NCBI RefSeq assembly: GCF_002022275.1 | Contig: NZ_MSDF01000013.1 | Span: 124,001-188,000 of the forward strand | Length of the DNA stretch: 64,000 nt | From: Pseudomonas fluorescens | GTDB taxonomy: Bacteria; Pseudomonadota; Gammaproteobacteria; Pseudomonadales; Pseudomonadaceae | Reading direction: 5' to 3' | Shown: one piece after another, positions 52,900 through 61,262 of the stretch | How the letters are laid out: each line of letters opens with the position of its first letter | Position numbering within the stretch: the first letter of the stretch is position 1 | Notes under the pieces: generated by a model | The model's database searches: none | What the model was told of the DNA's origin: nothing | The model's input: the letters and a program-made list of their open reading frames with translations, nothing else | Made by a program: the position numbers and the translations under genes

Positions 52900-52988
52900 T
52901 GTGGGAGCTGGCTTGCCTGCGATAGCGGTGGGCCAGCCAGCCAATGGGGCACTGATGTACCGCTATCGCAGGCAAGCCAGCTCCCACA
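52900..52988. repeat. REPIN upstream of hrpB
   Basis: Canonical arms tgtgggagctggcttgcctg / caggcaagccagctcccaca with inner gcgatagcggt / accgctatcgc. It lies in the divergent gap between hrpB and the lipoprotein gene, which is unusual because most other copies lie at gene ends. Confidence 0.9.
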
Positions 52989-53052
52989 TTAGAGCGGCGG
53001 CGCTCGATAGATCTGGCTTATAGTCTCGTAATAATCGTTCAGGAGAGTCTTC

Positions 53053-53472
53053 ATGCGTATCGCTTCCCGTGTCATCGGCGGTGTCCTCGCCGTCACCCTG
53101 CTGAGCCAATTGACGGCCTGCGGTTCGATTTTCTACCCCGACCGCCGTGGCCAGATCGACGGCAAGATCGACCCGACCATTGCCGTGCTCGACGCCGTGG
53201 GCCTGCTGTTTTATGTGATCCCGGGCCTGATCGCCTTTGGCGTCGACTTCGCCACTGGCGCCATCTACTTCGAGCCGGGCAAAACCGCTCAAGTCGCCCC
53301 CGAGAAACTCCACGAAGCCATCGGCGCCGACGGCAAGGTCGACACCGCCAAGCTGCAAAGCATCATCCAGAAAGAAACCGGCCGCACCTTGCCGCTGGAC
53401 GACCCGCGCATGATCCAGTTCAAGGGCAGCGTGCAACAGCTTGCGTCCCTGGGCCTGCAACCCGCTGCTTAA
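53053..53472 (+). CDS. Lipoprotein of unknown function
   Basis: A 139-residue lipoprotein. The signal peptide has lipobox LTAC|G (cysteine at about 23) and is followed by GSIFYPDRRGQIDGKIDPTIAVLDAVGLLFYVIPGLIAFGVDFATGAIYF, a second hydrophobic stretch. AGGAGAG precedes the ATG and a -10-like TATAGT lies at 53019-53024. It ends nine bases before fieF, so they are likely co-transcribed. Similar Pseudomonas proteins are often mislabelled as polyribonucleotide nucleotidyltransferase, without basis. Confidence 0.87.
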   Translation: MRIASRVIGGVLAVTLLSQLTACGSIFYPDRRGQIDGKIDPTIAVLDAVGLLFYVIPGLIAFGVDFATGAIYFEPGKTAQVAPEKLHEAIGADGKVDTAKLQSIIQKETGRTLPLDDPRMIQFKGSVQQLASLGLQPAA

Positions 53473-53481
53473 GGACCGCCT

Positions 53482-54375
53482 ATGACCAGCAGTCCCGAAC
53501 ACGCCAGGCTCCTGCGCCTGGCCACACGCGCGTCAGTGGGTGTGGCCTGCGTGCTGATTGTCACCAAGGCCATCGCGTGGTGGTTCAGCAGCTCGGTGAG
53601 CATGCTTGCCGGGTTGACCGACTCGCTACTTGATGGCGTGACTTCGCTGCTGAATTTGCTGGCGGTGCATTACGCGCTGCGCCCGGCCGATGACGATCAC
53701 CGTTATGGGCATGGCAAAGCGGAATCGCTGTCGGGCATGGCCCAGGCGCTGTTTATCGCAGGCAGTGCGGTGCTGATCGCGTTTCAGGCGTACCAGCGCT
53801 TGCAACACCCGGAACCGGTGGGCGCGCCGTGGCTGAGCATCGGCGTGATTGTATTTTCGCTGGTGCTGACGGTCGCGCTGTTGATGCTGCAACATCGAGT
53901 AATCCGCGAAACCGGCTCCAACGCGGTGCGCGCGGACTCGCTGCATTACCGCTCGGACTTGATGCTCAACGGCAGCATTCTGGTGGCGCTGGTGCTGGCG
54001 GGCTTCGGCTATCACCAAGTGGACGCCTGGTTTGGCCTTGGCATTGCCGCCTACATTTTGTGGAGCGCGATCCAGATCGCCCGGGAAAGCTTCGCGGTGC
54101 TGATGGATGAGGAACTGCCACCGGACGTCAGCCAGCACATGCTGGAATTGGCGCGCGGAGTGCCGGGGGTGTTGGGCGCGCATGATTTGCGCACGCGTAT
54201 TTCCGGCAGCCATTGGTTCGTGCAGTTGCACCTGGAATTGCCGGGGGAGTTGACGCTGTCAGTCGCCCACGGCATCAGCGATCAGGCTGCCGACGCCATC
54301 CATCAGGCCTACCCACGCGCCGAAGTGCTGGTGCACGCCGACCCGCGGGAAGTGGTCACGGGCAACAAAGCCTAG
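53482..54375 (+). CDS. fieF: Cation diffusion facilitator FieF/YiiP
   Basis: A 297-residue divalent-metal efflux protein. Six membrane helices carry the metal-site residues of the LTDSLLDG (Asp-x3-Asp) and HYRSDLMLNG (His-x3-Asp) motifs. A cytoplasmic C-terminal domain (HDLRTRISGSHWFVQLHLELPG) follows. HRYGHGKAESLSGMAQ between helices 2 and 3 is a CDF signature. The His-Asp site favours Zn/Fe. It is downstream of the lipoprotein gene. Length and order fit FieF. Confidence 0.93.
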   Translation: MTSSPEHARLLRLATRASVGVACVLIVTKAIAWWFSSSVSMLAGLTDSLLDGVTSLLNLLAVHYALRPADDDHRYGHGKAESLSGMAQALFIAGSAVLIAFQAYQRLQHPEPVGAPWLSIGVIVFSLVLTVALLMLQHRVIRETGSNAVRADSLHYRSDLMLNGSILVALVLAGFGYHQVDAWFGLGIAAYILWSAIQIARESFAVLMDEELPPDVSQHMLELARGVPGVLGAHDLRTRISGSHWFVQLHLELPGELTLSVAHGISDQAADAIHQAYPRAEVLVHADPREVVTGNKA

Positions 54376-54377
54376 TA

Positions 54378-55406
54378 CTACTGCACCTGATACCCGCGAC
54401 TGCTCAAGCAGTTGCCCTGGGCCTGACGGTAGGTTTGCACTACCGCAGGGTCCGGGGCGTAGGTGACGGTGCGGGGGTCGAAACCACTTTGTTGCACTGC
54501 CCAGCGATAACAATCGTAGCCGTCCTGTTGCACCTGGGCCGGTGACTGGCCGTTGGCGGGATAGGCCGTCACGTCATAACCGTTGCCCTGCGGCGCCGGG
54601 GCTGGCGCTTCCGTCGGCGGTTGCACGACCACGTACTGCTGGGAGGTGCTTTCGTAGGTGTAATAAGCGCCGGCTGCGACGAAGAACAGCGCACTGCCCA
54701 CCCACACTTCCCGCGCGTAGTCCGGCAGATATTGCACGCGAATGCCGTACGGCGGCGTTACCACGACATAACGCGGGCCCTGCGGGCGATACCAGTAGCC
54801 ACCGGAGAAGAAGTAATCCTGGCCACGGTAGGGCACGCGGTAATTACGGTCGGGGAAGCGGTCGACGATATACCCGGGGCGATGCTGCGGGCCTGGGCCC
54901 CAGCCATTGCCATGCCCATCGGGGCGGCCTGGCCAGCGGTTGTCGTTGGGGTGGCCATTATTGAAGCCGCCACCCGGGCGCGGGCCGGGGCCGTTACCGG
55001 CTTGCCAATGCGGGTTGTCGTCGTTGCGGCGCGGGATGTCACGGTAATAGCCCTGACGCGGCTCCTGGGTTTGGCGAACGGTGTCCGGGCGCCCCTGGAT
55101 CGGCAGGTTATTGGCAGGCTGCTGTGGCGCAGGGCGAGGCTGCCCGTCACCCTGAGGGCGGCCTTGCCACTGCCCACGACCTTGCTGTTCGGCACGCTCG
55201 AAGTGCTGATTCTGCGGGCGTGGCTGATTGTTTTCAGGGCGCGGCTGGTTATTTTGCGGGCGCGGCTGCTCGTTGCCTTGCCGCCCGCCTTCAGGCCCTC
55301 GTTCATGCTGACCGCCGTTCTCGGAGCGCGGGTCGTCGGCCATCACTTGCGTGCCGACGCTGATCATCAGCAAACCTACACCTGCCATACGCCAGATGCG
55401 CTTCAT
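54378..55406 (-). CDS. DUF6515 proline/glutamine/asparagine-rich secreted protein
   Basis: A 342-residue exported protein. ATG 55406 has GAGGAA upstream and begins with the signal peptide MKRIWRMAGVGLLMISVGTQVMA. Residues about 25-160 are low complexity with repeats of the type QPRPQNNQPRPENN, rich in Pro, Gln, Asn and Arg. The rest is DUF6515-like (GQDYFFSGGYWYRPQGPRYVVVTPPYGIRVQYLP) with a membrane-like VGSALFFVAAGAYYTY, and a C-terminal domain (NGQSPAQVQQDGYDCYRWAVQQSG) similar to other small exported proteins. It probably sits in the envelope. It is convergent with fieF with a two-base gap. Confidence 0.83.
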   Translation of the reverse strand: MKRIWRMAGVGLLMISVGTQVMADDPRSENGGQHERGPEGGRQGNEQPRPQNNQPRPENNQPRPQNQHFERAEQQGRGQWQGRPQGDGQPRPAPQQPANNLPIQGRPDTVRQTQEPRQGYYRDIPRRNDDNPHWQAGNGPGPRPGGGFNNGHPNDNRWPGRPDGHGNGWGPGPQHRPGYIVDRFPDRNYRVPYRGQDYFFSGGYWYRPQGPRYVVVTPPYGIRVQYLPDYAREVWVGSALFFVAAGAYYTYESTSQQYVVVQPPTEAPAPAPQGNGYDVTAYPANGQSPAQVQQDGYDCYRWAVQQSGFDPRTVTYAPDPAVVQTYRQAQGNCLSSRGYQVQ

Positions 55407-55521
55407 GCTATTCCTCACTGCGGGTTTGGGCCTGGAATGTCCGGCCTCACAGTATGAGACTGGAAAAGCCTCACCCGGTTCTGAGACAGGTTATCAGTCA
55501 CGAGAACAATTTTCTGAAGAC

Positions 55522-55554
55522 AAAGAAAAAGGGGCGACCCGTCGGCCACCCCTT
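55522..55554 (-). terminator. Strong minus-strand rho-independent terminator in front of the DUF6515 gene
   Basis: On the minus strand the sequence aaggggtggccgacgggtcg followed by ccccttttt forms a stem aagggg-(tggc bulge)-cgac/gtcgcccctt with loop gg, followed by TTTTTCTTT. No leftward coding gene lies upstream of it until 56372, so it should end a non-coding transcript or attenuate the DUF6515 gene. Confidence 0.72.
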
Positions 55555-55790
55555 GAGAATTTTGTCCGTGCTCAACGCTTTTGACGTTGGCTCACCTCAC
55601 GCCGTCTTGTGGACAGTGTGCAGCCTGGAGGCCGGCTCAACCCTGCTGGGGCGGCGGCCGCAGCAGGCCTGATTGGGCGAGCTGCAGTGGACTGTTTGTC
55701 CAGGCGGTGATTCTGTTAATAAAGATACCCGCAGGCGCCCGACAGATGATTGCGAAGATTGCGTCAATAAACAGTGCTTGCGCAATTTTT
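55522..55790 (-). ncRNA. Candidate small RNA or attenuator leader upstream of the DUF6515 gene
   Basis: The 433-base gap between DUF6515 and the Lrp gene has no credible protein. Its minus strand contains several short stems before the terminator: CCTGCTG/CAGCAGG (about 55640-55665), GGAC-AAACA-GTCC (about 55690-55702), and CAACG/CGTTG (about 55572-55590). This is the layout of a trans-acting sRNA or a structured leader. The 5' end is not defined; no convincing promoter could be fixed. It matches no Pseudomonas sRNA that I recognise. Confidence 0.45.
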
Positions 55791-55839
55791 AACCCTTCAT
55801 GGATAATTCACCGCAATAGTTACGACAAAGGCCAACCCA

Positions 55840-56319
55840 ATGAGCAAGCTTGACCGATACGACTTGAGTATTTTGGCGGAATTGCAGCGCGATGCGAGGA
55901 TCTCCAACCAGGAGCTGGCCGAGCGGATCGGCCTGTCGCCGTCGCCCTGCTCGCGCCGGGTCAAGCAGTTGGAAGACGATGGCTACATCGCGCGTCAGGT
56001 TGCCTTGCTTGATCGCAAGATGCTCGGGTTGAGCCTGACGGCCTACGTGCTGATCGGCATGGACCGGCATACACCGGAGCGTTTCGAGAACTTTGAAGCC
56101 GCCATCCGTACCCTGCCCCAGGTGCTGGAGTGCAGTTTGGTCACCGGGATGGACGCGGACTATCAGCTGAAAGTGGTGGTGCCGGACATGGACCACTACC
56201 AGAAACTGCTGCTGGGGCATTTGACCCGCATTGAAGGCGTGACCAGTGTGCGCTCGAGTTTCGTGCTGAACCAGGTGCTCAACAGCACCGAGTTGCCGTT
56301 GACGCACTTGCGCACCTGA
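55840..56319 (+). CDS. Lrp/AsnC-family transcriptional regulator
   Basis: A 159-residue feast/famine regulator. The helix-turn-helix region LDRYDLSILAELQRDARISNQELAERIGLSPSPCSRRVKQLEDDGYI has the SPSPCSRRVKQLE recognition helix of Lrp-type proteins. The RAM domain (LECSLVTGMDADYQLKVVVPD) follows. AAAGG precedes ATG 55840. It differs from BkdR. Targets are not visible; the divergent candidate sRNA region is one possibility. Confidence 0.88.
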   Translation: MSKLDRYDLSILAELQRDARISNQELAERIGLSPSPCSRRVKQLEDDGYIARQVALLDRKMLGLSLTAYVLIGMDRHTPERFENFEAAIRTLPQVLECSLVTGMDADYQLKVVVPDMDHYQKLLLGHLTRIEGVTSVRSSFVLNQVLNSTELPLTHLRT

Positions 56320-56371
56320 CTGGCCGACCAAACGTAGAAGCGCGCACGGCGGCGATGTTTTTATGCAGGGC

Positions 56372-56638
56372 CTACGTATGCCCGCCTACCTGCAAAATGG
56401 TCACCGTACGGGTAGCCGTATCCACCAGGAAGGTCGCGCGTTCGGAACCGGATAGACGAATTTGATACTGATCCGAGGTGCCTAACCTTTTGTAATCGGC
56501 GCTGCCGAGCATTTGAGCCGCGTCTCTTGGGTGGATACCCAAGTTATGAATCGCATTCTGGAAGGTGTCAAAGTTGTTCTGTGCCGCGCGGGGAAGATGG
56601 GCGGTAAACGACGCGGTGACTTTATTCAGGTGCCACAT
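56372..56638 (-). CDS. Orphan RelE/ParE-like toxin-fold protein
   Basis: An 88-residue protein whose C-terminal half (YKRLGTSDQYQIRLSGSERATFLVDTATRTVTILQVGGHT) has the RelE/YafQ pattern: basic strand, R-L, then VTILQVGGH. AGGAG lies ten bases before the ATG. No antitoxin gene is found immediately up- or downstream on this strand, so it is either a solitary toxin-like gene, has a distant or lost partner, or is inactive. Base composition appears lower in GC than its neighbours. Confidence 0.62.
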   Translation of the reverse strand: MWHLNKVTASFTAHLPRAAQNNFDTFQNAIHNLGIHPRDAAQMLGSADYKRLGTSDQYQIRLSGSERATFLVDTATRTVTILQVGGHT

Positions 56639-56965
56639 TGGGTTGTGCTCCTATGGCGTGCCTTGCATCCAACGAACATTGAAGTTGACGCGGCTTTTCA
56701 ATGGGCCGACTCAATAGCGCTCAATGCTGCGCACGGCACTGTTTTGATGACTTCAATAAAACAGGGCCACAGGCTTTTTTATTCCACGACTTTCACAATT
56801 TTACTGCAGCGTCTTTCCACACCCGTGCTGAATGCCGACCAGAGGCGGTGATCCCAACGTTTGCGGAGTGCGTCCAGGGCGTCGCGTGCGACTGACCGAC
56901 GCAGGTCAATTCCAGGTCGATGACACTGCCTTATACTCGCCGTCTCCTCCGCCGGAAAAGAACCC
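56639..56965. other. Gap between the orphan RelE-like gene and the DUF2788 gene
   Basis: No gene is supported in this 327-base region. A 60-80-codon open frame on the plus strand has no ribosome site or family similarity and could be a remnant. A -10-like TATACT at 56932-56937 probably belongs to the DUF2788 gene. Confidence 0.55.
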
Positions 56966-57184
56966 ATGAACAACATCGACCCCGCCGTTTTTGAAGAATG
57001 GATGATGACCGGCCTCGTCACCATTCTGATCATTTTCATGGGCTTTATCGTCTGGGACCTGGCGAAGAAATCCAAGGCCGGGCGCTTTGGCTCGTTCATC
57101 CTGTTTTTCGTGCTGGGGCTGGGCGTGGCCGCGTTCATCATCAAGAGCGTGGTGATCGGCCTGATCGAGTCCGGCGCTTTATAA
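56966..57184 (+). CDS. DUF2788 small inner-membrane protein
   Basis: A 72-residue protein with two transmembrane helices ([28 protein letters not shown] and [27 protein letters not shown]) separated by a short basic loop. This two-helix DUF2788 pattern is conserved in pseudomonads, where it lies next to rluE and amn as here. It overlaps the convergent rluE by six bases. Function unknown. Confidence 0.9.
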   Translation: MNNIDPAVFEEWMMTGLVTILIIFMGFIVWDLAKKSKAGRFGSFILFFVLGLGVAAFIIKSVVIGLIESGAL

Positions 57185-57814
57185 CCGCGCCGGTACTTCC
57201 TTCCATTGGCCCTGGTCCAGGCCGTCGATTGACCACTCGCCAATGCGCACGCGTACCAGGCGCAAGGTCGGCAAGCCCACCGCCGCCGTCATGCGCCGCA
57301 CCTGACGGTTACGCCCTTCACGAATCACCAGCTCCAGCCAATGGGTCGGCACGCTCTTGCGAAACCGCACGGGCGGGTTGCGCGGCCACAGCTCAGGCTC
57401 ATCCAACTGCCGCGCTTCGGCGGGCAAAGTCATGCCGTCGTTCAGTTCGACCCCCTCACGCAAACGTTGCAGCTGCTCTTCGGTCGGTTCGCCTTCGACT
57501 TGCACCCAATACGTTTTCGCCAGCTTGTGCTTGGGGTCGGCAATACGCGCTTGCAACTGGCCATCGTTGGTCAGCAACAACAGACCTTCGCTGTCACGGT
57601 CCAGACGGCCCGCCGGGTAGATGCCGGGGATGTCGATAAAATCCTTGAGGGTCGCGCGGCCGCCTTCGTCGCTGAACTGGGTCAGCACGTCGAAGGGTTT
57701 GTTGAACAGCACCAGCTTCGGCTCGGCCGGCGGTGCCTTGGCGACACGACGGGCGGCGGACTGTGGAGGTTTCACGCCAGGGCGGCGCGAATCGGGACGG
57801 GTGGGACGGGACAT
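57179..57814 (-). CDS. rluE: 23S rRNA pseudouridine synthase RluE (RsuA/RluB family)
   Basis: A 211-residue pseudouridine synthase without an S4 domain. The catalytic [17 protein letters not shown] holds the active aspartate, and [11 protein letters not shown] is motif III. A basic Arg/Pro-rich N-terminal extension (about 30 residues) precedes [15 protein letters not shown]. Size and lack of S4 fit RluE, which modifies U2457 in 23S rRNA. It is convergent with the DUF2788 gene. Confidence 0.92.
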   Translation of the reverse strand: MSRPTRPDSRRPGVKPPQSAARRVAKAPPAEPKLVLFNKPFDVLTQFSDEGGRATLKDFIDIPGIYPAGRLDRDSEGLLLLTNDGQLQARIADPKHKLAKTYWVQVEGEPTEEQLQRLREGVELNDGMTLPAEARQLDEPELWPRNPPVRFRKSVPTHWLELVIREGRNRQVRRMTAAVGLPTLRLVRVRIGEWSIDGLDQGQWKEVPARL

Positions 57815-57884
57815 GGCAAAGGCAATCTAACGGTCAGGACCGACAATGCTAGTGGCCTGACCGTTAAATGACCATCCCAACCGC

Positions 57885-59357
57885 TTAGCGGAACGGCGGC
57901 TCGTCGAAGCTGCGCAGTTTGCGCGAGTGCAGCGAGTTGAGTTCAGTGCGCAACAAATCCACTGCTTCGATGCCGATCTTCAAGTGTTGGCTGACCGCGC
58001 GCTCATAGAACGCGTTGGCCGAACCCGGCAGCTTGATTTCGCTGTGCAGCGGTTTGTCCGACACACACAACAAGGTGCCGTAAGGCACGCGCAGACGATA
58101 ACCCTGGGCGGCGATGGTGCCGCTTTCCATGTCCACGGCCACGGCGCGAGACAGGTTGATCAGCGGCCGTTCCTGGGCCCAACGCAGTTCCCAGTTGCGG
58201 TCGTCGTAGGTCAGCACGGTGCCGGTGCGCAGGCGTTTTTTCAGCTCTTCGCCTTTTTCGCCAGTGACGTTGGCCGCCGCTTGCTGCAAGGCCATCTGCA
58301 CTTCGGCCAGGGCCGGGATCGGAATGTTCGGCGGTACCACGCGGTCGAGAATCCCGTCGCGGCGCATGTAGGCGTGGGCCAGTACGTAGTCGCCGATGGT
58401 CTGGGATTGGCGCAGGCCGCCACAGTGGCCGATCATCAGCCAGCAATGCGGGCGCAATACGGCCAGGTGGTCGGTGATGTTCTTGGCGTTGGACGGGCCG
58501 ACGCCGATGTTCACCAGGGTCACACCGTGGCCATCGGAGGCCTGCAAGTGGTAGGCCGGCATTTGGTAACGGTGCCACACCACGCCTGCCGCAATCGCAG
58601 AAGCCTCGCCGTGATCCATGCTCTTGTCGATGACCACGTTGCCCGGCAACACCATGCGGATAAACCGTGGGTCGCTGCGCAGTTGCTCCAGGCCATGCAC
58701 GATGAACTGGTCAACGTAGCGGTGGTAGTTGGTCAGCAGAATCCACGGCTGCACATGGCGCCAGTCGCTGCCGGTGTAGTGCACCAGGCGACGCAGGGAA
58801 AAGTCCACGCGGGCGGCATCGAACAGCGCCAGCGGCAGCGGGTCGGTGTTTTCCCAGTCGTAAAGGCCGTCGGCAATGCCATCGGTGGCGGCCGACAGGT
58901 CGGTGCTTGGGAACACGCGGGCCAGGGTCGCGGCGGTCACGCCGGAGCCGGCCAGTTCGTCGCCCTGCTCCACCACGTACGGGTACGGAATGTTTTGCTG
59001 GCTGACACCCACTTCCACCGTCACGGTGAAGTCGTGCATCAGTGGCACCAATTGCTCCAGCAAATACTTACGGAACGCGGCGGGATGGGTGACGGTGACG
59101 CTGTAGGTCCCCGGCAACTGCACCTTGGCGTAGGCGCGGGTGGTCTGTGGGACTTCGCCCTGAACCAGGTAAGTCAGGCGCAGTTCCGGGTAGCGAAACA
59201 TCGCGCGCTGTGCGGCGTCAGGCTCGACGCGGTCTTTGAGGTATTGCTTGAGGGCTTGATTGAGTGCGCCAGTGGCACGCTCATGCAGAGCCGCCAGCCG
59301 ATCCACGGCTTCTTCGGCGGTTTTGACGACAACAAAAGCTTCGGTCACGGTAAGCAT
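57885..59357 (-). CDS. amn: AMP nucleosidase
   Basis: A 490-residue enzyme that splits AMP into adenine and ribose-5-phosphate, controlling purine pools. The N-terminal AMP-regulatory domain (QYLKDRVEPDAAQRAMFRYPELRL) is followed by a nucleoside-phosphorylase-like domain with VNIGVGPSNAKNITDHLAVL, WLMIGHCGGLRQSQTIGDYVLAHAYMR and VDMESGTIAAQGYR. Length is typical. Only AGG directly abutting the ATG serves as a ribosome site, so the exact start may be a few codons different. Confidence 0.94.
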   Translation of the reverse strand: MLTVTEAFVVVKTAEEAVDRLAALHERATGALNQALKQYLKDRVEPDAAQRAMFRYPELRLTYLVQGEVPQTTRAYAKVQLPGTYSVTVTHPAAFRKYLLEQLVPLMHDFTVTVEVGVSQQNIPYPYVVEQGDELAGSGVTAATLARVFPSTDLSAATDGIADGLYDWENTDPLPLALFDAARVDFSLRRLVHYTGSDWRHVQPWILLTNYHRYVDQFIVHGLEQLRSDPRFIRMVLPGNVVIDKSMDHGEASAIAAGVVWHRYQMPAYHLQASDGHGVTLVNIGVGPSNAKNITDHLAVLRPHCWLMIGHCGGLRQSQTIGDYVLAHAYMRRDGILDRVVPPNIPIPALAEVQMALQQAAANVTGEKGEELKKRLRTGTVLTYDDRNWELRWAQERPLINLSRAVAVDMESGTIAAQGYRLRVPYGTLLCVSDKPLHSEIKLPGSANAFYERAVSQHLKIGIEAVDLLRTELNSLHSRKLRSFDEPPFR

Positions 59358-59437
59358 CCTGTGTTCTGACGTGCAGGCCTTTATCTTGCCTGTATCCCGG
59401 GCTCACTGAAACACCGGGTTTGGAATGCAGTAAATAA

Positions 59438-59526
59438 TGTGGGAGCTGGCTTGCCTGCGATAGCGGTGGGTCAATCAGCAATAATGTGACTGATGGACCG
59501 CTATCGCAGGCAAGCCAGCTCCCACA
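59438..59526. repeat. REPIN upstream of amn
   Basis: Canonical arms tgtgggagctggcttgcctg / caggcaagccagctcccaca with inner gcgatagcggt / accgctatcgc, between the aidB-like 3' end and the amn promoter side. Confidence 0.9.
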
Positions 59527-59542
59527 GTTTGACTGTATTTAT

Positions 59543-61195
59543 TCAGAGGGATTGAGGCGTTGAGCGGGCGACGATAGCTTCCACATCCACCCCACGCGGC
59601 AGAGTGCCATACACCCGGCCGGACGCCCCGCCCAACCGGCTGGCAATAAACCCATCACTGACCGCCGCGTTCCCCGCCTCCAACAGCAACTTGGCCTGCA
59701 ACGCCACGGCAATATCCTCAGTCAATTGCCGCGCACGGTACTGAATATCCTGGGTGTCCATAAACGCCGACTTCAACTGCTCGATATGCCGCGCCAGTCG
59801 CTTGTCGCCATGCCCGTCGCCCAGTTCGACAAACAACGCCTCCAGCACGCCCGGCTCTTTGGACAGCGCGCGCAGCACGTCCAGGCACTGCACATTGCCG
59901 GAACCTTCCCACGTCGAGTTCACCGGCGCCTCACGGTACAGGCGCGGCAGGATGCTGTCCTCGACATACCCGGCACCGCCCATGCATTCGGCAGCTTCGT
60001 TGATCATTGCCGGCGCGCGTTTGCAGATCCAGTACTTGCCCACCGCCGTCACCAGCCGGGCGAATTTGGCTTCCTGCTCGCTATCGAGATGGTCCAGCGC
60101 GCGGCCCATGCGCAGGCTCAAGGCCAATGACGCTTCGCTTTCAAGGGCGAGGTCCGCCAGCACGTTTTGCATCAACGGCTGCTCACTGAGCACACGCCCG
60201 CCGACCGAACGATGCGCGCAATGATGGCTGGCCTGGGTCAGCGCCTGACGCATCAGGGCGCTGGAGCCGACCATGCAATCGAAGCGGGTCATGGCGACCA
60301 TTTCGATGATGGTCGGCACGCCACGACCTTCTTCGCCGATCATCCAGGCCAGGGCGCCGCGGAACTCTACTTCGCTGGACGCATTGGAGCTGTTGCCGAG
60401 TTTGTTTTTCAGGCGCTGGATGTAGAACTCGTTGCGCGTGTCATCCGGGCGGTGCCGTGGCAACAGGAAGCAAGTAAGGCCCTTGTCGGTCTGGGCCAGG
60501 GTCAGGAACGCATCGCACATCGGCGCCGAGCAGAACCACTTGTGGCCCACCAGCTCATAGGCTTGCCCGGGGCCGCCCGCGCCCACGGGGTAAGCGCGGG
60601 TGGTGTTGGCGCGCACGTCGGTGCCACCCTGCTTTTCGGTCATGGCCATGCCGAGGGTCGCCCCGGCCTTGTGGGCGATGCCGACGTTGCGCGGGTCGTA
60701 GGTGGTGGCGAGAATTTTCGGTAGCCAGGTGTCAGCCACGTCCGGCTGCAGGCGCAGGGCCGGAACACTCGCAAATGTCATGGTCAGCGGGCAACCGGTA
60801 CCCGCCTCGGCCTGACTGTGCAAATAGGTCATGGCCGCGCGTGCCACATGCGCGCCGGGTTGCGGATGCGCCCACGGCAGAGACGGCAGGCCATGTTCGA
60901 CGGCGGTGCGCATCAGCTCGTGATAGGCCGGGTGAAATTCCACCAGGTCGATGCGATGCCCGTAGCGGTCATGGCTGCTGAACACCGGTTTGTTTTCATT
61001 CGCCAGAAACCCGGCCGCCATCAGCGGCCCACCGGCCAGCGCGCCGTAAGTATCGATACGCGTCTCGGCCCAGCCTGCGCCAAAACGACGCGACCACTCT
61101 TGCAGGGGCAAGTCGATGCGGTACAGGTTGGTGCCATCAAGCGATGGCGGCTGGTTGGTGACGTCGTGGGTTTCAGCGAACTGATGCAGGTTCAT
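59543..61195 (-). CDS. AidB-like acyl-CoA dehydrogenase-family protein
   Basis: A 550-residue flavoprotein. The start ETHDVTNQPPSLDGTNLYRID is diagnostic of AidB-type proteins of the alkylation response (E. coli AidB). FAD-binding AMTEKQGGTDVRANTTRA and the C-terminal AECMGGAGYVEDSILPRLYREAPVNSTWEGSGNVQCLDVLRAL block are conserved. ATG 61195 has GGAGG upstream. E. coli AidB binds DNA and FAD and may protect DNA from alkylation, but its reaction is unresolved. Ada or AlkB genes are not nearby. Confidence 0.9.
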   Translation of the reverse strand: MNLHQFAETHDVTNQPPSLDGTNLYRIDLPLQEWSRRFGAGWAETRIDTYGALAGGPLMAAGFLANENKPVFSSHDRYGHRIDLVEFHPAYHELMRTAVEHGLPSLPWAHPQPGAHVARAAMTYLHSQAEAGTGCPLTMTFASVPALRLQPDVADTWLPKILATTYDPRNVGIAHKAGATLGMAMTEKQGGTDVRANTTRAYPVGAGGPGQAYELVGHKWFCSAPMCDAFLTLAQTDKGLTCFLLPRHRPDDTRNEFYIQRLKNKLGNSSNASSEVEFRGALAWMIGEEGRGVPTIIEMVAMTRFDCMVGSSALMRQALTQASHHCAHRSVGGRVLSEQPLMQNVLADLALESEASLALSLRMGRALDHLDSEQEAKFARLVTAVGKYWICKRAPAMINEAAECMGGAGYVEDSILPRLYREAPVNSTWEGSGNVQCLDVLRALSKEPGVLEALFVELGDGHGDKRLARHIEQLKSAFMDTQDIQYRARQLTEDIAVALQAKLLLEAGNAAVSDGFIASRLGGASGRVYGTLPRGVDVEAIVARSTPQSL

Positions 61196-61262
61196 GACGG
61201 GCCTCCTGGAAAAGGCCACGTGCAGTTGAGGCCTGAATTTCAGTTAAGCACCGTCAACCGCC

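Noticed and set aside
55597..55785. A 62-codon leftward open frame in the candidate sRNA region
   Set aside because: No ribosome site, no family similarity, and composition is unlike a Pseudomonas protein.
56701..56895. A 64-codon rightward frame as an antitoxin for the RelE-like gene
   Set aside because: It is on the opposite strand, lacks a ribosome site and has no DNA-binding or antitoxin features.
559..59526. CRISPR array suggested by many similar repeats
   Set aside because: The repeats are widely separated inverted doublets in intergenic gaps, not regularly spaced direct repeats, and there are no cas genes.
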